Below are positions 35,701 to 43,946 of a stretch of DNA of 64,000 nt, piece after piece (positions within the stretch are counted from its first letter, which is position 1; each line of letters starts with the position of its first letter). This stretch comes from Acidimicrobiia bacterium (lineage in GTDB: Bacteria; Actinomycetota; Acidimicrobiia; Spongiisociales; ZC4RG35). The stretch covers positions 1-64,000 of the forward strand of contig JACCTH010000044.1 in NCBI GenBank assembly GCA_013812505.1, given 5' to 3'. The notes below the pieces were generated by a model that was not told the DNA's origin, ran no database searches, and worked only from the letters and a program-made list of their open reading frames with translations. The position numbers were made by a program, and so were the translations under genes.

Positions 35701-36206
35701 TCGAAGTCGCGCACTGCTCTTCGCCCACCTTCCTCGCGGTTCGCATCGGGCGCCAGGTGACGGGCCACAGGCCCGCTCAAACAGCCCGAGGTGGCGACGA
35801 TGCCTTCGGAAAAGCGCGCCAAGAGGTCGGTGTCCATGCGCGGCTTGTAGTAGTAACCCTCGAGGTAGGCGAGCGAGGAAAGTTGCATCAGGTTGCGATA
35901 GCCCACCTGGCTTGTCGCCAATAGGGTCATGTGCATCCGGACGTTCTCCGCCGCTCGCGGCCGGTCAAACCGGGACCCATCAACTACGTAGGCCTCGATG
36001 CCGATGATCGGCTTGATCCCGGCGCCCTTGGCAGCCTGGTAAAAGTCGACGACTCCGTACATCACCCCGTGATCGGTGATCGCAACGGCCGGTTGCCCGT
36101 CTGCTGCTGCCGCTGCGACCACATCGTTGACCCGGGCGGCCCCATCGAGCATCGAGTACTCAGTGTGGAGATGGAGGTGGGCGAACGACGCCCCGGAAAA
36201 CGACAA
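32697..36206 (-). CDS. dnaE: DNA polymerase III alpha subunit
   Basis: This is the 1169-residue replicative polymerase of the DnaE1 type. The N-terminal PHP domain starts HLHTEYSMLDG with metal-binding His residues and TDHGVMYG. The catalytic core holds PGRGSAAGS and the active-site DIDMDFDERYR, and the C terminus has helix-hairpin-helix and OB-fold parts (AATIGGLVGSISRRFTR). The length and order are normal. Its stop codon overlaps that of the convergent tadG-like remnant at a CTAG palindrome. The upstream gap to rhomboid holds a heptamer repeat. Confidence 0.97.
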   Translation of the reverse strand: MSFSGASFAHLHLHTEYSMLDGAARVNDVVAAAAADGQPAVAITDHGVMYGVVDFYQAAKGAGIKPIIGIEAYVVDGSRFDRPRAAENVRMHMTLLATSQVGYRNLMQLSSLAYLEGYYYKPRMDTDLLARFSEGIVATSGCLSGPVARHLAPDANREEGGRRAVRDFDAALKAASQYQDIFGQENFYIEVMDHGLEAQRQVTPDLLEIGRQIGAPLLATNDAHYTHRHEADAHDVLLCIQTGANRDEANRFKFDAQEFYLKSAAQMRELFPADLYPDACDNTLLVAERAEVTLEFGTYLLPQFPVPAGFTEESYLGHLVEQGARERYGDPLPTEAVERIQSELAVITEMGFPAYFLIVWDLIRFARERKIRVGPGRGSAAGSIVAYSLRITDLDPIAYGLIFERFLNPGRREMPDIDMDFDERYRSEVIRYAAEKYGSDHVAQVVTFSTIKGKQALRDSARVLGHPYAVGDRLAKAMPPPILGREASLKLVLDQLPADASREDRDQHDKASELRSLYATDQAAREVIDMARGLENLRRQDSIHAAAVVITPAPLTELVPVQRKGEEAEVVTQYEMKGIAALGLLKMDFLGLRNLSIIERTLELIRDGKGIDVDIDQKGFDDPAVFELLRRGDTVGVFQLEGTGLRSLVRNLAPDRFEDIIALISLYRPGPLAANMHTAYAERKNQREAVGFPHEALEPFLRDTYGIMVYQEQVMQAAQAMAGYTMAEADELRSAMGKKVKAKMAAHRAKFIAGCVNQGYLREVGAGIFDAIEPFAGYGFNKAHAACYAVVAYQTAWLKAHYAPEYLAALLTATKKDKDRTAIYLAESRNQGIDVLVPDVNESDVDFIVSDGKIRFGLSAVRNVGEGVVEKIIAARQEAPFVDFSDFANRVDMLALNKRTVESLVKAGAFDGMGHSRKSLFLAFEEILEGTIERRRNEDLGQFSLFGADAAEVAPVPVELARDEWSPKVRLGFEKEMLGLYVSDHPLLMVGSVLVAEASPISSLVELPDRSAATIGGLVGSISRRFTRNNELILFFQLEDLDSSIEVMAFPRTTAEFGQLVNPDAIVLVDGTLDQRGDERKFRAKSIREVKLRTDATVRLKIAARAVSARLVNQLKSILQNHPGAASVMLHLESGDTHKVLRFDDSHRVSPSSTFYAELKELLGPGAVI

Positions 36207-36225
36207 GGTTGTAGTTTTACCAGCA

Positions 36226-36290
36226 AGATTTCGGATTCCAGATCCCAGACGCCAGATTCCCGATCTGGTATCTGGTATCTGGTATCTAGA
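36226..36290. repeat. CCAGAT/ATCTGG repeats with three tandem heptamers
   Basis: The 80-base gap between dnaE and rhomboid is rich in CCAGAT and its complement. ATCTGGT is repeated three times in tandem at 36263-36283, followed by ATCTAGA, which provides the rhomboid stop codon. Similar GATACCAGATCTG sequence occurs at about 10424, and a different heptamer triplet at 63581. Confidence 0.65.
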
Positions 36291-37110
36291 GAAGGACCGC
36301 CGCTACCGCCGCCATCGTCACCAGAACCGGAACAAACCAGTAGCGGCGGGCTGGCAACCGGGCCCAGACCTCGCCGATCAGGATCCCCGCCGCCAGGCCG
36401 CCCAGATGGCCCTGCCAGGAAATCCCGGGAAGGATGAACGGGAGGGCGATGTTGATCGCCAGCGTGACCCAAAGGCTCGACAACAGGCTCCTGCCGAAAG
36501 CGGTGTCACGCTGGCGGTAGGCCGAGTCGAGCCATAGCCCGAAGAACCCGAAGATGGCGCCCGAGGCTCCAACCAGGACGTCCCTCTCATCGCCGAAGTG
36601 GTAGGCGAACGCGCCTCCCATCCCAGCCGCCGCCAGATAGAGGGCGAGAAAGTTGAATCTGCCGTACCTGACCTCGACGGCCGGGCCCAGTTGATACAAG
36701 GCGAACATGTTGAAGGCAATGTGGGCGGCTGAGCCGTGCTGGAGAACTGGACTGAAGATCCGCCACCATTCTCCGCGGGCGATCCGGGAATTGGCCTGGG
36801 CAAAGGTGAAAAAGAGCCTGTCGTCCAGATCAGGCGAGACAAAAGACAGGACATAGGCCACCACGGTCACCGCGATGACCGCAAAGGTGACCGGCGCCGC
36901 TTGCCGTAGCCGGCCGGGCCGCTGCGTCGGGATCACTTTTTGCCCGCCGCGGTCGCGGGCGCATTCGGGACAGAACTGGCCGACCGTGGCTTCGACCGAG
37001 CACGACCCACAGATCGGGCGCTCGCAATTCGAGCATCGCAAACCGGTAGGACGATCGGGATGCCGGTAGCAAACCGAAGTCCCTGCTTCCGGCACGGCGG
37101 GTTCTGTCAT
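36286..37110 (-). CDS. Rhomboid intramembrane serine protease with N-terminal zinc-finger
   Basis: The 274-residue protein has a cytosolic Cys/His-rich domain at residues 14-51 (CYRHPDRPTGLRCSNC...CGSC...CPEC), like the B-box-type zinc finger common in actinobacterial rhomboids, then six to seven membrane helices. The catalytic Ser is in GASGAIFG and the His in WQGHLGGLAAG; HGSAAHIAFNM is the conserved helix-2 motif. It cleaves membrane proteins within the bilayer; substrates are unknown. It overlaps rluD by ATGA, in an lspA-rluD-rhomboid run. Confidence 0.9.
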   Translation of the reverse strand: MTEPAVPEAGTSVCYRHPDRPTGLRCSNCERPICGSCSVEATVGQFCPECARDRGGQKVIPTQRPGRLRQAAPVTFAVIAVTVVAYVLSFVSPDLDDRLFFTFAQANSRIARGEWWRIFSPVLQHGSAAHIAFNMFALYQLGPAVEVRYGRFNFLALYLAAAGMGGAFAYHFGDERDVLVGASGAIFGFFGLWLDSAYRQRDTAFGRSLLSSLWVTLAINIALPFILPGISWQGHLGGLAAGILIGEVWARLPARRYWFVPVLVTMAAVAAVLL

Positions 37111-38021
37111 GTCTGCAAAATACCGATTCTCTGGAGTATTCCCGCCAGCACCGGCGGAAGCGGAGCCTCAAACGCGAGGCCTTGGCCAGTGACGGGATGA
37201 AGCAATTCAAGCTTGCGGGCATGGAGAAACTGGCGACGGATCGAGAATGGGTCCGGCTTGCGGCTGTAGGTCCGATCTCCCACGACCGGATGGTCGATGG
37301 CTGCTAGGTGGACGCGTATCTGGTGGGTGCGCCCAGTCTCCAAGGTCAGCTCGAGCAGACTCAGCCCGGCGGCGGTTCCGACGAGCCGGTAGTGGGTGCG
37401 AGCGGGCCGGCCGTCGCTTGCAATCCGCTGTCGCGTCGGATTGGTGGGGTCGCGGCCGATCGGCGCGTCGATCGATCCGGTGGGCATCGCCATCTCTCCG
37501 TGGACTAGGGCCAGATACTGCCGTTTAATCCGCCGGGCGGCGAGATCGGCAACCAACCGCTCATAAGAAGCCCGGTTCCGGGCGACGAGCAGCAGGCCCG
37601 AGGTCTCTTTGTCGAGCCGGTGGATCAGGCCCCAGCGACCGGGTTGCCCGACACCCTCGATCTCGGGGAACCGGGCGAGCAGTCCGGCCGCCAACGTCCC
37701 CCCGGATTGACCGGCGCCGGGGTGGACCACGACCCCAGCGGGCTTGTCGACGACCACCAAGTCGTCGTCCGCAAACACCACCGTGAACGGGACCTTCTCG
37801 GGGACGAGTCCCGCCTCCGCAGGCAAGATGGGGAAGTCGAGCACTCCCCCGTCAACCCGTTGATCCGCCGCCACCGGCCGCCCGTCGACACTTACGTTCG
37901 CCTCGGACTCGATCATTTGTCGGGCTGTCTGCCGGGAGACGCCGGCGAGCACGGCGACGATCTTGTCAGCCCTTTCTCCGCTCAGGTCGGCCGGGATGGA
38001 CACCGATCTTCGGTCCGTCAT
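37107..38021 (-). CDS. rluD: 23S rRNA pseudouridine synthase RluD family
   Basis: This RluA/RluD-family enzyme converts uridines to pseudouridine in rRNA. It has an N-terminal S4 RNA-binding domain (about 5-70, ERADKIVAVLAGVSRQTARQMI) and a catalytic domain with GLIHRLDKETSGLLLVARN containing the catalytic Asp. The length of 304 residues is normal. The usual neighbour order lspA-rluD is kept, with ATGA overlaps on both sides. The exact target uridines are inferred from family only. Confidence 0.92.
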   Translation of the reverse strand: MTDRRSVSIPADLSGERADKIVAVLAGVSRQTARQMIESEANVSVDGRPVAADQRVDGGVLDFPILPAEAGLVPEKVPFTVVFADDDLVVVDKPAGVVVHPGAGQSGGTLAAGLLARFPEIEGVGQPGRWGLIHRLDKETSGLLLVARNRASYERLVADLAARRIKRQYLALVHGEMAMPTGSIDAPIGRDPTNPTRQRIASDGRPARTHYRLVGTAAGLSLLELTLETGRTHQIRVHLAAIDHPVVGDRTYSRKPDPFSIRRQFLHARKLELLHPVTGQGLAFEAPLPPVLAGILQRIGILQT

Positions 38022-38533
38022 CGGCCCCTAGGCAAAGACCCGAAGAGCAGCACGACGATGGCGATGGAAACCGCCGAGTCGGCGATATTGAAGGTGGGCC
38101 AGTAGGGCAATTGGATCCAGTCGATCACCCTCCCGTCGAGGAAGCCGTCGCCGCGAATGATCCGATCGGCGAGATTGCCCAGAGCTCCACCAATGACCAT
38201 GCCGAACGCGATGACCTCCGCCCGCGGGTGGGCCTTGGTCAACGCGTAGGCGATGAAGCCGCAGGCCAACACCGCCGCCACCCCAAAGAAGCGACCCGCA
38301 TTTTGGAAAAGCGAGAACGCGGCCCCTGAGTTCTCGCTGAAACGAAAGATGAGAATTTCTCCGAGGATCGACTGCGGCCCGCCGGCGAAGGCGGCCTCAG
38401 CCCAACGCTTGGTGAGCTGATCGGCAATCAGGATCACCAACGCAATCGCGTACGCGATGTACGCGTTTCTGGCCGGGGCGAGGTTGGCCCTGGCTGGTTC
38501 CGAGCTCAAGTCCGGCGGGCGCAGGACACGCAT
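38018..38533 (-). CDS. lspA: Lipoprotein signal peptidase (signal peptidase II)
   Basis: LspA removes signal peptides from prolipoproteins in the membrane. The 171 residues have four membrane helices and the conserved blocks FSENSGAAFSLF, GALGNLADRI and NIADSA, which carry the two catalytic Asp residues. A basic N-terminal extension of about 25 residues precedes the first helix. The start at 38533 overlaps the end of the DksA-like gene by 28 bp; a later start is possible. Confidence 0.94.
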   Translation of the reverse strand: MRVLRPPDLSSEPARANLAPARNAYIAYAIALVILIADQLTKRWAEAAFAGGPQSILGEILIFRFSENSGAAFSLFQNAGRFFGVAAVLACGFIAYALTKAHPRAEVIAFGMVIGGALGNLADRIIRGDGFLDGRVIDWIQLPYWPTFNIADSAVSIAIVVLLFGSLPRGR

Positions 38534-38877
38534 TCGGTGGCGTAGGGCAGAACCTCGAGGCGCGCCACCGGAATCTGGGTGCCGCAGCTCTCGCAGATCC
38601 CATAGGTGCCGTCGGCCACTCGTCCGAGGGCTCGCTCGACTCTGCGTAGAAGGTCGACCGTGTTCTGTCCGAGAGATAGCTCCTTCTCGAACTCGAAGTT
38701 CATCGACCCAGCTTCGGCGCTGCCAGGATCGGGGCTGCGCTCAGCTGAAGTCTCGGTCTGTCGAGCCTCCTCCAGCTCGCGAACGTGTTCCGCGATCATC
38801 CGCTCAAGGCGAATTCGCTCCGATTCGAGCTGGTTCCTGAACTTCTTCAGGGTGTTGGCGGCGAGTTTTCTTGCCAT
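38506..38877 (-). CDS. DksA/TraR-type C4 zinc-finger protein
   Basis: The protein has a long charged coiled coil (about 1-60, with KKFRNQLESERIRLERMIAEH) and a C-terminal zinc finger with spacing Cys-x2-Cys-x17-Cys-x2-Cys (CESCGTQ...CVSC). DksA/TraR proteins bind the RNA polymerase secondary channel; actinobacterial members next to lspA are common but poorly studied. I start at ATG 38877 (MARKLAANTLKKF, 123 residues) rather than the TTG at 38934; the GGAAGGA next to the ATG is very close, so the start is not certain. Confidence 0.82.
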   Translation of the reverse strand: MARKLAANTLKKFRNQLESERIRLERMIAEHVRELEEARQTETSAERSPDPGSAEAGSMNFEFEKELSLGQNTVDLLRRVERALGRVADGTYGICESCGTQIPVARLEVLPYATECVSCARRT

Positions 38878-38997
38878 TCCTTCCGAACGCTCACCTGGGG
38901 CGGCGAAACGATAGTGACCAGCAGGATTAATCAATCGGCACCCTCGACGGTCAAACCGGCCGGGAAAAGGGGGTCATTTCCTTAAACTCCCCTCCCC

Positions 38998-41900
38998 ATG
39001 CCCGCGTCGAGTTTCAAACCGGTCGGTTCCCAGGTCGATTTTCCGGCCCTGGAACGGGAAATCATCGCCCTTTGGGACAACCTCGACGCCTTCTCGCAAT
39101 CGATCGAAAGGCGGGCGGCCGCGCCCGAGTACGTGTTCTACGACGGGCCGCCCTTCCCGACCGGCAGCCCGCATTTCGGCACCCTGCTCGCGTCGGTGAT
39201 AAAGGACGTCGTTCCCCGCTATTGGACGATGCGGGGCTTCCGGGTGGAACGGCGTTTCGGTTGGGACACCCACGGCCTGCCGGTGGAGATGGAAGTCGAA
39301 AAGCAGCTCGGAATCTCCGGCCCCCGCCAGATCGCCGAGTATGGGATCGACCGGTACAACGAGGCGTGCCGGACCATGGTGCAGGCCAACACCGAGACCT
39401 GGCGTCGGGTGATCAGCCGGATCGGGCGTTGGGTCGACATGGACAACGACTATCGGACGATGGACGTCGATTTCATGGAAAGCGTCTGGTGGGTTTTCCG
39501 CCAGCTTTGGGACAAGGGGCTCGTCTACCGGGATTTCAAAGTGCTCCCCTACTCCTGGGGGGCGACGACCCCGCTGTCCAATTTCGAGGTCAACCTGGGC
39601 GGCTATCGAGAGGTCGAGGACCCATCGCTCACCGTTCGCCTCGAAGTCGTCGACGGCCAAGGCCCGCTCCGGCCGGGCGACAACTTGCTCATCTGGACCA
39701 CCACGCCGTGGACACTTCCCTCCAACCTGGCGGTGGCGGTCGGCGACGACATTGATTACGTCGCCTTCGACGAGAATGGAAAAAGGCACTGGATGGCCGC
39801 GGCCCGCCTCATCGCCTACTTCAAGGAGCCTCCGCCGGTGGTAGCCGAGGCCAAAGGGATGGACTTGTTGGGCGCCACCTACTTGCCTCCGTTCGACTAT
39901 TTCGGGGAGGAACGGGATCGCGGAGCGTTCCAAGTCATCTCGGGGACGGAAGTCTCGACCGAGGAGGGAACCGGGATCGTTCACATGGCCCCGGCCTATG
40001 GCGAGGCCGACTTCGCCGCGCTGGCCGCCGCCGGCCTGAACGTCCTCGTCGACCCTGTCGATCTCGAGGGCCGTTTCACGGAGGCTGTGCCTGACATAAC
40101 CGGTCAGAACATCAAGGACGCCGATGCGACGCTGGTCGGTTTGTTGAAGGAAGCAGGACTCCTCTTTCGTAACGAGCGCATTCGTCACCAGTACCCCTAT
40201 TGCTATCGCACCGACACGCCGCTCATGTACAAAGCGATTCCCACTTGGTTTGTGCGGGTTGAGTCGTTGCGCGACCGATTGGTGGCATTGAACGATGAGG
40301 TGCATTGGGTGCCGGACTACGTCGGCAGCCGTCGATTTGGGAACTGGCTAGCTGATGCGCGCGACTGGGCCGTTTCCCGCAACCGCTACTGGGGCTCCTG
40401 CATCCCGGTGTGGGAGTGTCCGCAGGGTCACATGAAATGCGTCGGGTCGATCGATGAGCTAGCCGAGCTCAGCGGCGTGCGTCTTGAAGACCTGCACAAG
40501 CACTTTGTCGACCCGGTGACTTTTTCCTGCCCCGAGTGCGGCCAAACGATGACCCGGGTTCCCGAAGTCCTCGATTGCTGGTTCGAATCCGGTTCGATGC
40601 CTTACGGCCAGGTGCATTACCCGTTCGAGAATCGGCAGCGCTTCGAGGCAACCTTCCCGGCCCAGTTCATCGCCGAGGGCCTCGATCAAACTCGCGGGTG
40701 GTTCTATACCCTCCATGTCCTCGGCACCGCGCTGTTTGACTCCCAGGCGTTTCGCAATTGCGTTGTCAACGGCCTCATCCTGTCCAAGGACGGGCGCAAG
40801 ATGTCGAAGTCGCTCAAGAACTATGACGACCCGGCCGAGCTCTTGGAAACCTATGGGGCCGACGCGTTGCGGGCCTACCTGATCAACTCGCCGGTCCTGC
40901 GCGGGGAGACGTTGAAATTCCAGAACGAAGCGATCCGTGAGGTCACTCGTACCGTCTTGCTCCCGCTGTGGAACGCCCACTCGTTCTTCACCACCTATGC
41001 GCATGCCGACGGGATCACCATTGCCGATCTGGCCGAGGCGCCGCCGCCTGAGCATCGGCCCGAGCTCGACCGCTGGGTGCTGTCAGTGCTTCAAAGCCTG
41101 ATCGCCGAAGCCAACACCCAGATGGAGGGCTACTACCTATACAACGTGGTCCCCTCGGTGCTGGCATTCGTCGAGGACCTGACCAATTGGTACGTCCGCC
41201 GGTCGCGCCGCCGCTTCTGGAGGCGCCGCGGCGAGGACGACGCCGACAAGCTCTCCGCGTTTGCGACCCTTTACGAGGTGATGACAACCTTCATCGCGGT
41301 GGTGGCGCCGGTGCTCCCGTTTCTGTCCGAACGGATCTATCAGGACCTGGTTGCCACGGTCGATGGGAATACGGTTCGCAGCGTCCACCACCGCGACTAT
41401 CCGCTCGCCGACGCCTCCTTGATCGACGACGAGCTGGAGCGCTCGATGGCAACGACGCGGACCGTGGTGAGCCTCGGTCATGCGCTTCGTAAACAGCACC
41501 AGGTGAAAGTGCGAAGACCGCTCCGTTCTCTCACGGTGATCAGCCACGATCCCGCGGTGGCCGCGGCAGTTCTGGCTCATGTCGAGCTGATCGCTGGGGA
41601 GCTGAACGTCAAGAAAGTGGAGGTAGCCGAGAGCGGCGAGGGGCTCCTGCGCTTGTCAGCCAAACCGGACTTCTCCCGGTTGGGACCCCGCCTCGGCGCT
41701 CGCGTCAAAGAGGTGGCATCGGCCATTTCCGAGCTCACTCCCATTGAGATCGAAGGGCTCCTCGATGGCCAGGGCATCGAAATCGGCAGCACAACCATCA
41801 CCGCCGCCGATCTGGTGATCGACCGCCAGCCCGAAGCCGGCCTGGCGGTGGCCAACAGCGACCTCGTGGCGGTAGCACTCGACCTCACCTCCGACCCGGG

Positions 41901-42177
41901 GCTCGAAGCCGAGGGACTGGCACGGGAGTTTGTCAGCCGTGTACAGCGGTTGCGACGTCAGCAGCAGCTTGAAGTCACGGACCGAATCGAGCTCGACTGG
42001 TGGACCGACAATCGATCGCTAATCGAGGCGGTGAACGCTCATCGCGACCATGTGATGGCCGAGCTGCTTGCGACTGACCTTCGCGTGGTCGACGACCTCG
42101 CCGATCATGAAGTGGACCCCCTCGAGGGGAGCACGCTGCGGGTTCGCATTCGCCCGGGCGGGCAAATCGCTGGTTAG
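38998..42177 (+). CDS. ileS: Isoleucyl-tRNA synthetase, eukaryote-like (IleS2) type
   Basis: This 1059-residue class I synthetase charges tRNA-Ile. The start PLEREIIALWDN-like region, GFRVERRFGWDTHGLPVE, the editing domain and KMSKS (DGRKMSKSLKN) are all present. The sequence style and length match the IleS2 class found in eukaryotes and many Actinomycetota, often naturally insensitive to mupirocin. The HIGH signature reads HFGT (GSPHFGTLL), so the last His is replaced by Thr. No T-box leader is visible in the short upstream gap. The 3' end overlaps divIVA at TTAG. Confidence 0.95.
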   Translation: MPASSFKPVGSQVDFPALEREIIALWDNLDAFSQSIERRAAAPEYVFYDGPPFPTGSPHFGTLLASVIKDVVPRYWTMRGFRVERRFGWDTHGLPVEMEVEKQLGISGPRQIAEYGIDRYNEACRTMVQANTETWRRVISRIGRWVDMDNDYRTMDVDFMESVWWVFRQLWDKGLVYRDFKVLPYSWGATTPLSNFEVNLGGYREVEDPSLTVRLEVVDGQGPLRPGDNLLIWTTTPWTLPSNLAVAVGDDIDYVAFDENGKRHWMAAARLIAYFKEPPPVVAEAKGMDLLGATYLPPFDYFGEERDRGAFQVISGTEVSTEEGTGIVHMAPAYGEADFAALAAAGLNVLVDPVDLEGRFTEAVPDITGQNIKDADATLVGLLKEAGLLFRNERIRHQYPYCYRTDTPLMYKAIPTWFVRVESLRDRLVALNDEVHWVPDYVGSRRFGNWLADARDWAVSRNRYWGSCIPVWECPQGHMKCVGSIDELAELSGVRLEDLHKHFVDPVTFSCPECGQTMTRVPEVLDCWFESGSMPYGQVHYPFENRQRFEATFPAQFIAEGLDQTRGWFYTLHVLGTALFDSQAFRNCVVNGLILSKDGRKMSKSLKNYDDPAELLETYGADALRAYLINSPVLRGETLKFQNEAIREVTRTVLLPLWNAHSFFTTYAHADGITIADLAEAPPPEHRPELDRWVLSVLQSLIAEANTQMEGYYLYNVVPSVLAFVEDLTNWYVRRSRRRFWRRRGEDDADKLSAFATLYEVMTTFIAVVAPVLPFLSERIYQDLVATVDGNTVRSVHHRDYPLADASLIDDELERSMATTRTVVSLGHALRKQHQVKVRRPLRSLTVISHDPAVAAAVLAHVELIAGELNVKKVEVAESGEGLLRLSAKPDFSRLGPRLGARVKEVASAISELTPIEIEGLLDGQGIEIGSTTITAADLVIDRQPEAGLAVANSDLVAVALDLTSDPGLEAEGLAREFVSRVQRLRRQQQLEVTDRIELDWWTDNRSLIEAVNAHRDHVMAELLATDLRVVDDLADHEVDPLEGSTLRVRIRPGGQIAG

Positions 42178-42878
42178 CCGCGCTCCCAAGGCCGGGAGGT
42201 GACCCGGGACTCGGCTTCCTGTGCCTCCGACGGAGCGTTGTCGGACTCCGGGAAGATGTCGGAGAAGGATGGCGCCATCTCTTCCTCGACCGTTTGGTCA
42301 CTGGGACCGTCGACTTCGTCATCCGGTGACATCGAGTCGAAGTCGTCGAGCAGCTCCTCTTCGGATTTGCCCTCGGAGGCGGCCAGGTCGCCACGCTCGC
42401 CCAGACCGGACCTGGCCTGCGCGATCTCGGTATCCATCTTGTCCACCTCGGACCCAACTGCGTTTGTCAGGTCGGTGAGACTGGTACGCAGGGAAGCGAC
42501 CCGATCCGACATGCTGGCGACCTCAGACTGGAGCCGCTGGCGCTCGGAGTCACGTCGGGCAGACAAGCGCGACGCCTCTGCGGCCGCGTCTCGTCGAATG
42601 CTGTCAGCCTCGGTGCGGGCTTCATCGAGGAGACGATCGGCCGATCGCTGAGCGGTGAGTATGGCCCGCGAGATCTCGGACTCGTCGCCGCTCTGCTTGG
42701 GCGAAGTCCCTTCCGTCTCGAGCACCCTGATCTTGTCTTGCGCTTCGCGCAGGCGCTGCTCATAGCCGCGCAACGTTCCGACGATTTCATCGAGGAAGTC
42801 GTCAACTTCGTCCATCTGATAGCCGCGCAAGGCCTGTGTGAATGCCTTCTGTTCGACATCGATTGGAGTCAGATTCAT
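42174..42878 (-). CDS. divIVA: DivIVA/Wag31-like polar growth protein
   Basis: The 234-residue protein begins with the DivIVA membrane-targeting region (LTPIDVEQKAFTQALRGYQMDEVDDFLDEI), followed by a long coiled coil (about 40-165) and an acidic, low-complexity C terminus. In Actinomycetota this protein (Wag31) marks the poles and directs wall growth. It ends the sepF-yggT-divIVA group, as in Mycobacterium and Streptomyces. A GAGAGGTGAGC ribosome-binding site precedes the ATG. Confidence 0.93.
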   Translation of the reverse strand: MNLTPIDVEQKAFTQALRGYQMDEVDDFLDEIVGTLRGYEQRLREAQDKIRVLETEGTSPKQSGDESEISRAILTAQRSADRLLDEARTEADSIRRDAAAEASRLSARRDSERQRLQSEVASMSDRVASLRTSLTDLTNAVGSEVDKMDTEIAQARSGLGERGDLAASEGKSEEELLDDFDSMSPDDEVDGPSDQTVEEEMAPSFSDIFPESDNAPSEAQEAESRVTSRPWERG

Positions 42879-43003
42879 TGCTCACCTCTCAGAGACTTGG
42901 CTACGACATTACGTGGTCTGCCAACTCCGGCCAAGCACCAATCGCAACCGTTCTGTGGGCCGGTATCCGTGTTGGACACGCTGCGAACCCAGGGTTCGAG
43001 TTT

Positions 43004-43255
43004 TCAACAGATCCAACCGGAGAGGAGACGGAGGCCGAAGAGGAGGATCAGGGGGGTGAGGTCGATGGCGGCGGGGCCCAGGCGGAGTGGGGGGATCACC
43101 CGCCGCATCGGCAGGATCACCGGATAGATGATCCGGTCCAAGAAGACCTGGACGCGTCCCAGCGGGTGGACCGAGGAGACGCGCACCCAGGAGAGGATGA
43201 CCCAGATCAGGATGGCCCAGGTGTAACCCAGGATCAGATAACAGACGACGATCAA
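43004..43255 (-). CDS. YggT family membrane protein
   Basis: This 83-residue protein has two membrane helices flanking a loop with YPVILPMRRVIPPL, close to the YggT family signature. The family is routinely encoded between sepF and divIVA and may help envelope or division functions, although its biochemical role is not settled. TTG start three bases after the sepF stop. Confidence 0.88.
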   Translation of the reverse strand: MIVVCYLILGYTWAILIWVILSWVRVSSVHPLGRVQVFLDRIIYPVILPMRRVIPPLRLGPAAIDLTPLILLFGLRLLSGWIC

Positions 43256-43258
43256 GGA

Positions 43259-43894
43259 TCAGTCTTCGTCAGCTAGCTCATAGACCCCAAGGCGTTGTAA
43301 CCGGCGCCGCTCATCCCGACTCAAGGTCACTCGTGGCGGCAACACGATCACCAAGCCTTCGCCGACTTTGCTCATGGTCCCGTCGAGGGCGTATATCAGC
43401 CCACTGCCAAAGTCGATCACTCGCCGAACCAAGTCGGGTTCGGTACGCCGCAAGTCGAGCACCACCGGGACCTTGTCGCGAACCCGGTCGGCCAGGATCT
43501 TGGCGTCGCCGAACTCTTCGACCAGCACGATGTCGGCTTGGACATCGACCGGCCGCACCGCTCTCACTGGTGAGTCAACCGAGTCGCCGGGCCGGAAGGC
43601 CGTGGTTCGAGAGTTGGCGCTCGGCGGCTCTACCCGCCGACCCTCCACTCGTGCGAAAGTGTCGATCGGGCGGGAGTCGTCACGCCTCGGGTCACGGCGA
43701 TAGCCGCCGCGCGAATCCGATTCGGGATCGTCTTCCCAGCTCGCCCGTCCGCTCCGGTTCGAGTCGCCCCATTGACCCTCAGACCGGCCGGAGCCTCGCG
43801 ACCGGCGAGAGTCCTCGTTCATCGAGTCTGATTCATCTGGGTCTTCGTCAACAAGACCCAGATAGACGAGAGCTTTGGAGAAGAGAGATGCCAT
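43259..43894 (-). CDS. sepF: Cell division protein SepF
   Basis: SepF bundles FtsZ filaments and anchors them to the membrane, standing in for FtsA, which is absent here. The N terminus MASLFSKALVYLGLVDE is the amphipathic membrane anchor, followed by an Arg/Ser/Asp-rich disordered linker and the SepF core (about 120-205: VVLDLRRTEPDLVRRVIDFGSGLIYALDG). The track start at 43990 runs into yggS; ATG at 43894 gives 211 residues and the expected N terminus. Confidence 0.94.
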   Translation of the reverse strand: MASLFSKALVYLGLVDEDPDESDSMNEDSRRSRGSGRSEGQWGDSNRSGRASWEDDPESDSRGGYRRDPRRDDSRPIDTFARVEGRRVEPPSANSRTTAFRPGDSVDSPVRAVRPVDVQADIVLVEEFGDAKILADRVRDKVPVVLDLRRTEPDLVRRVIDFGSGLIYALDGTMSKVGEGLVIVLPPRVTLSRDERRRLQRLGVYELADED

Positions 43895-43946
43895 GACTTG
43901 GGGCCCCTTTGCGAGGATGTCCTTGGGTGGGTCTTTTTGGGGTGCC

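Noticed and set aside
38878-38997. T-box riboswitch before ileS
   Set aside because: The gap is only about 120 bp and lacks the T-box bulge sequence and specifier stem.
38974-40305. 443-aa minus-strand ORF
   Set aside because: Mirror frame of ileS; His/Arg/Val-rich with no domain, a typical shadow in GC-rich DNA.
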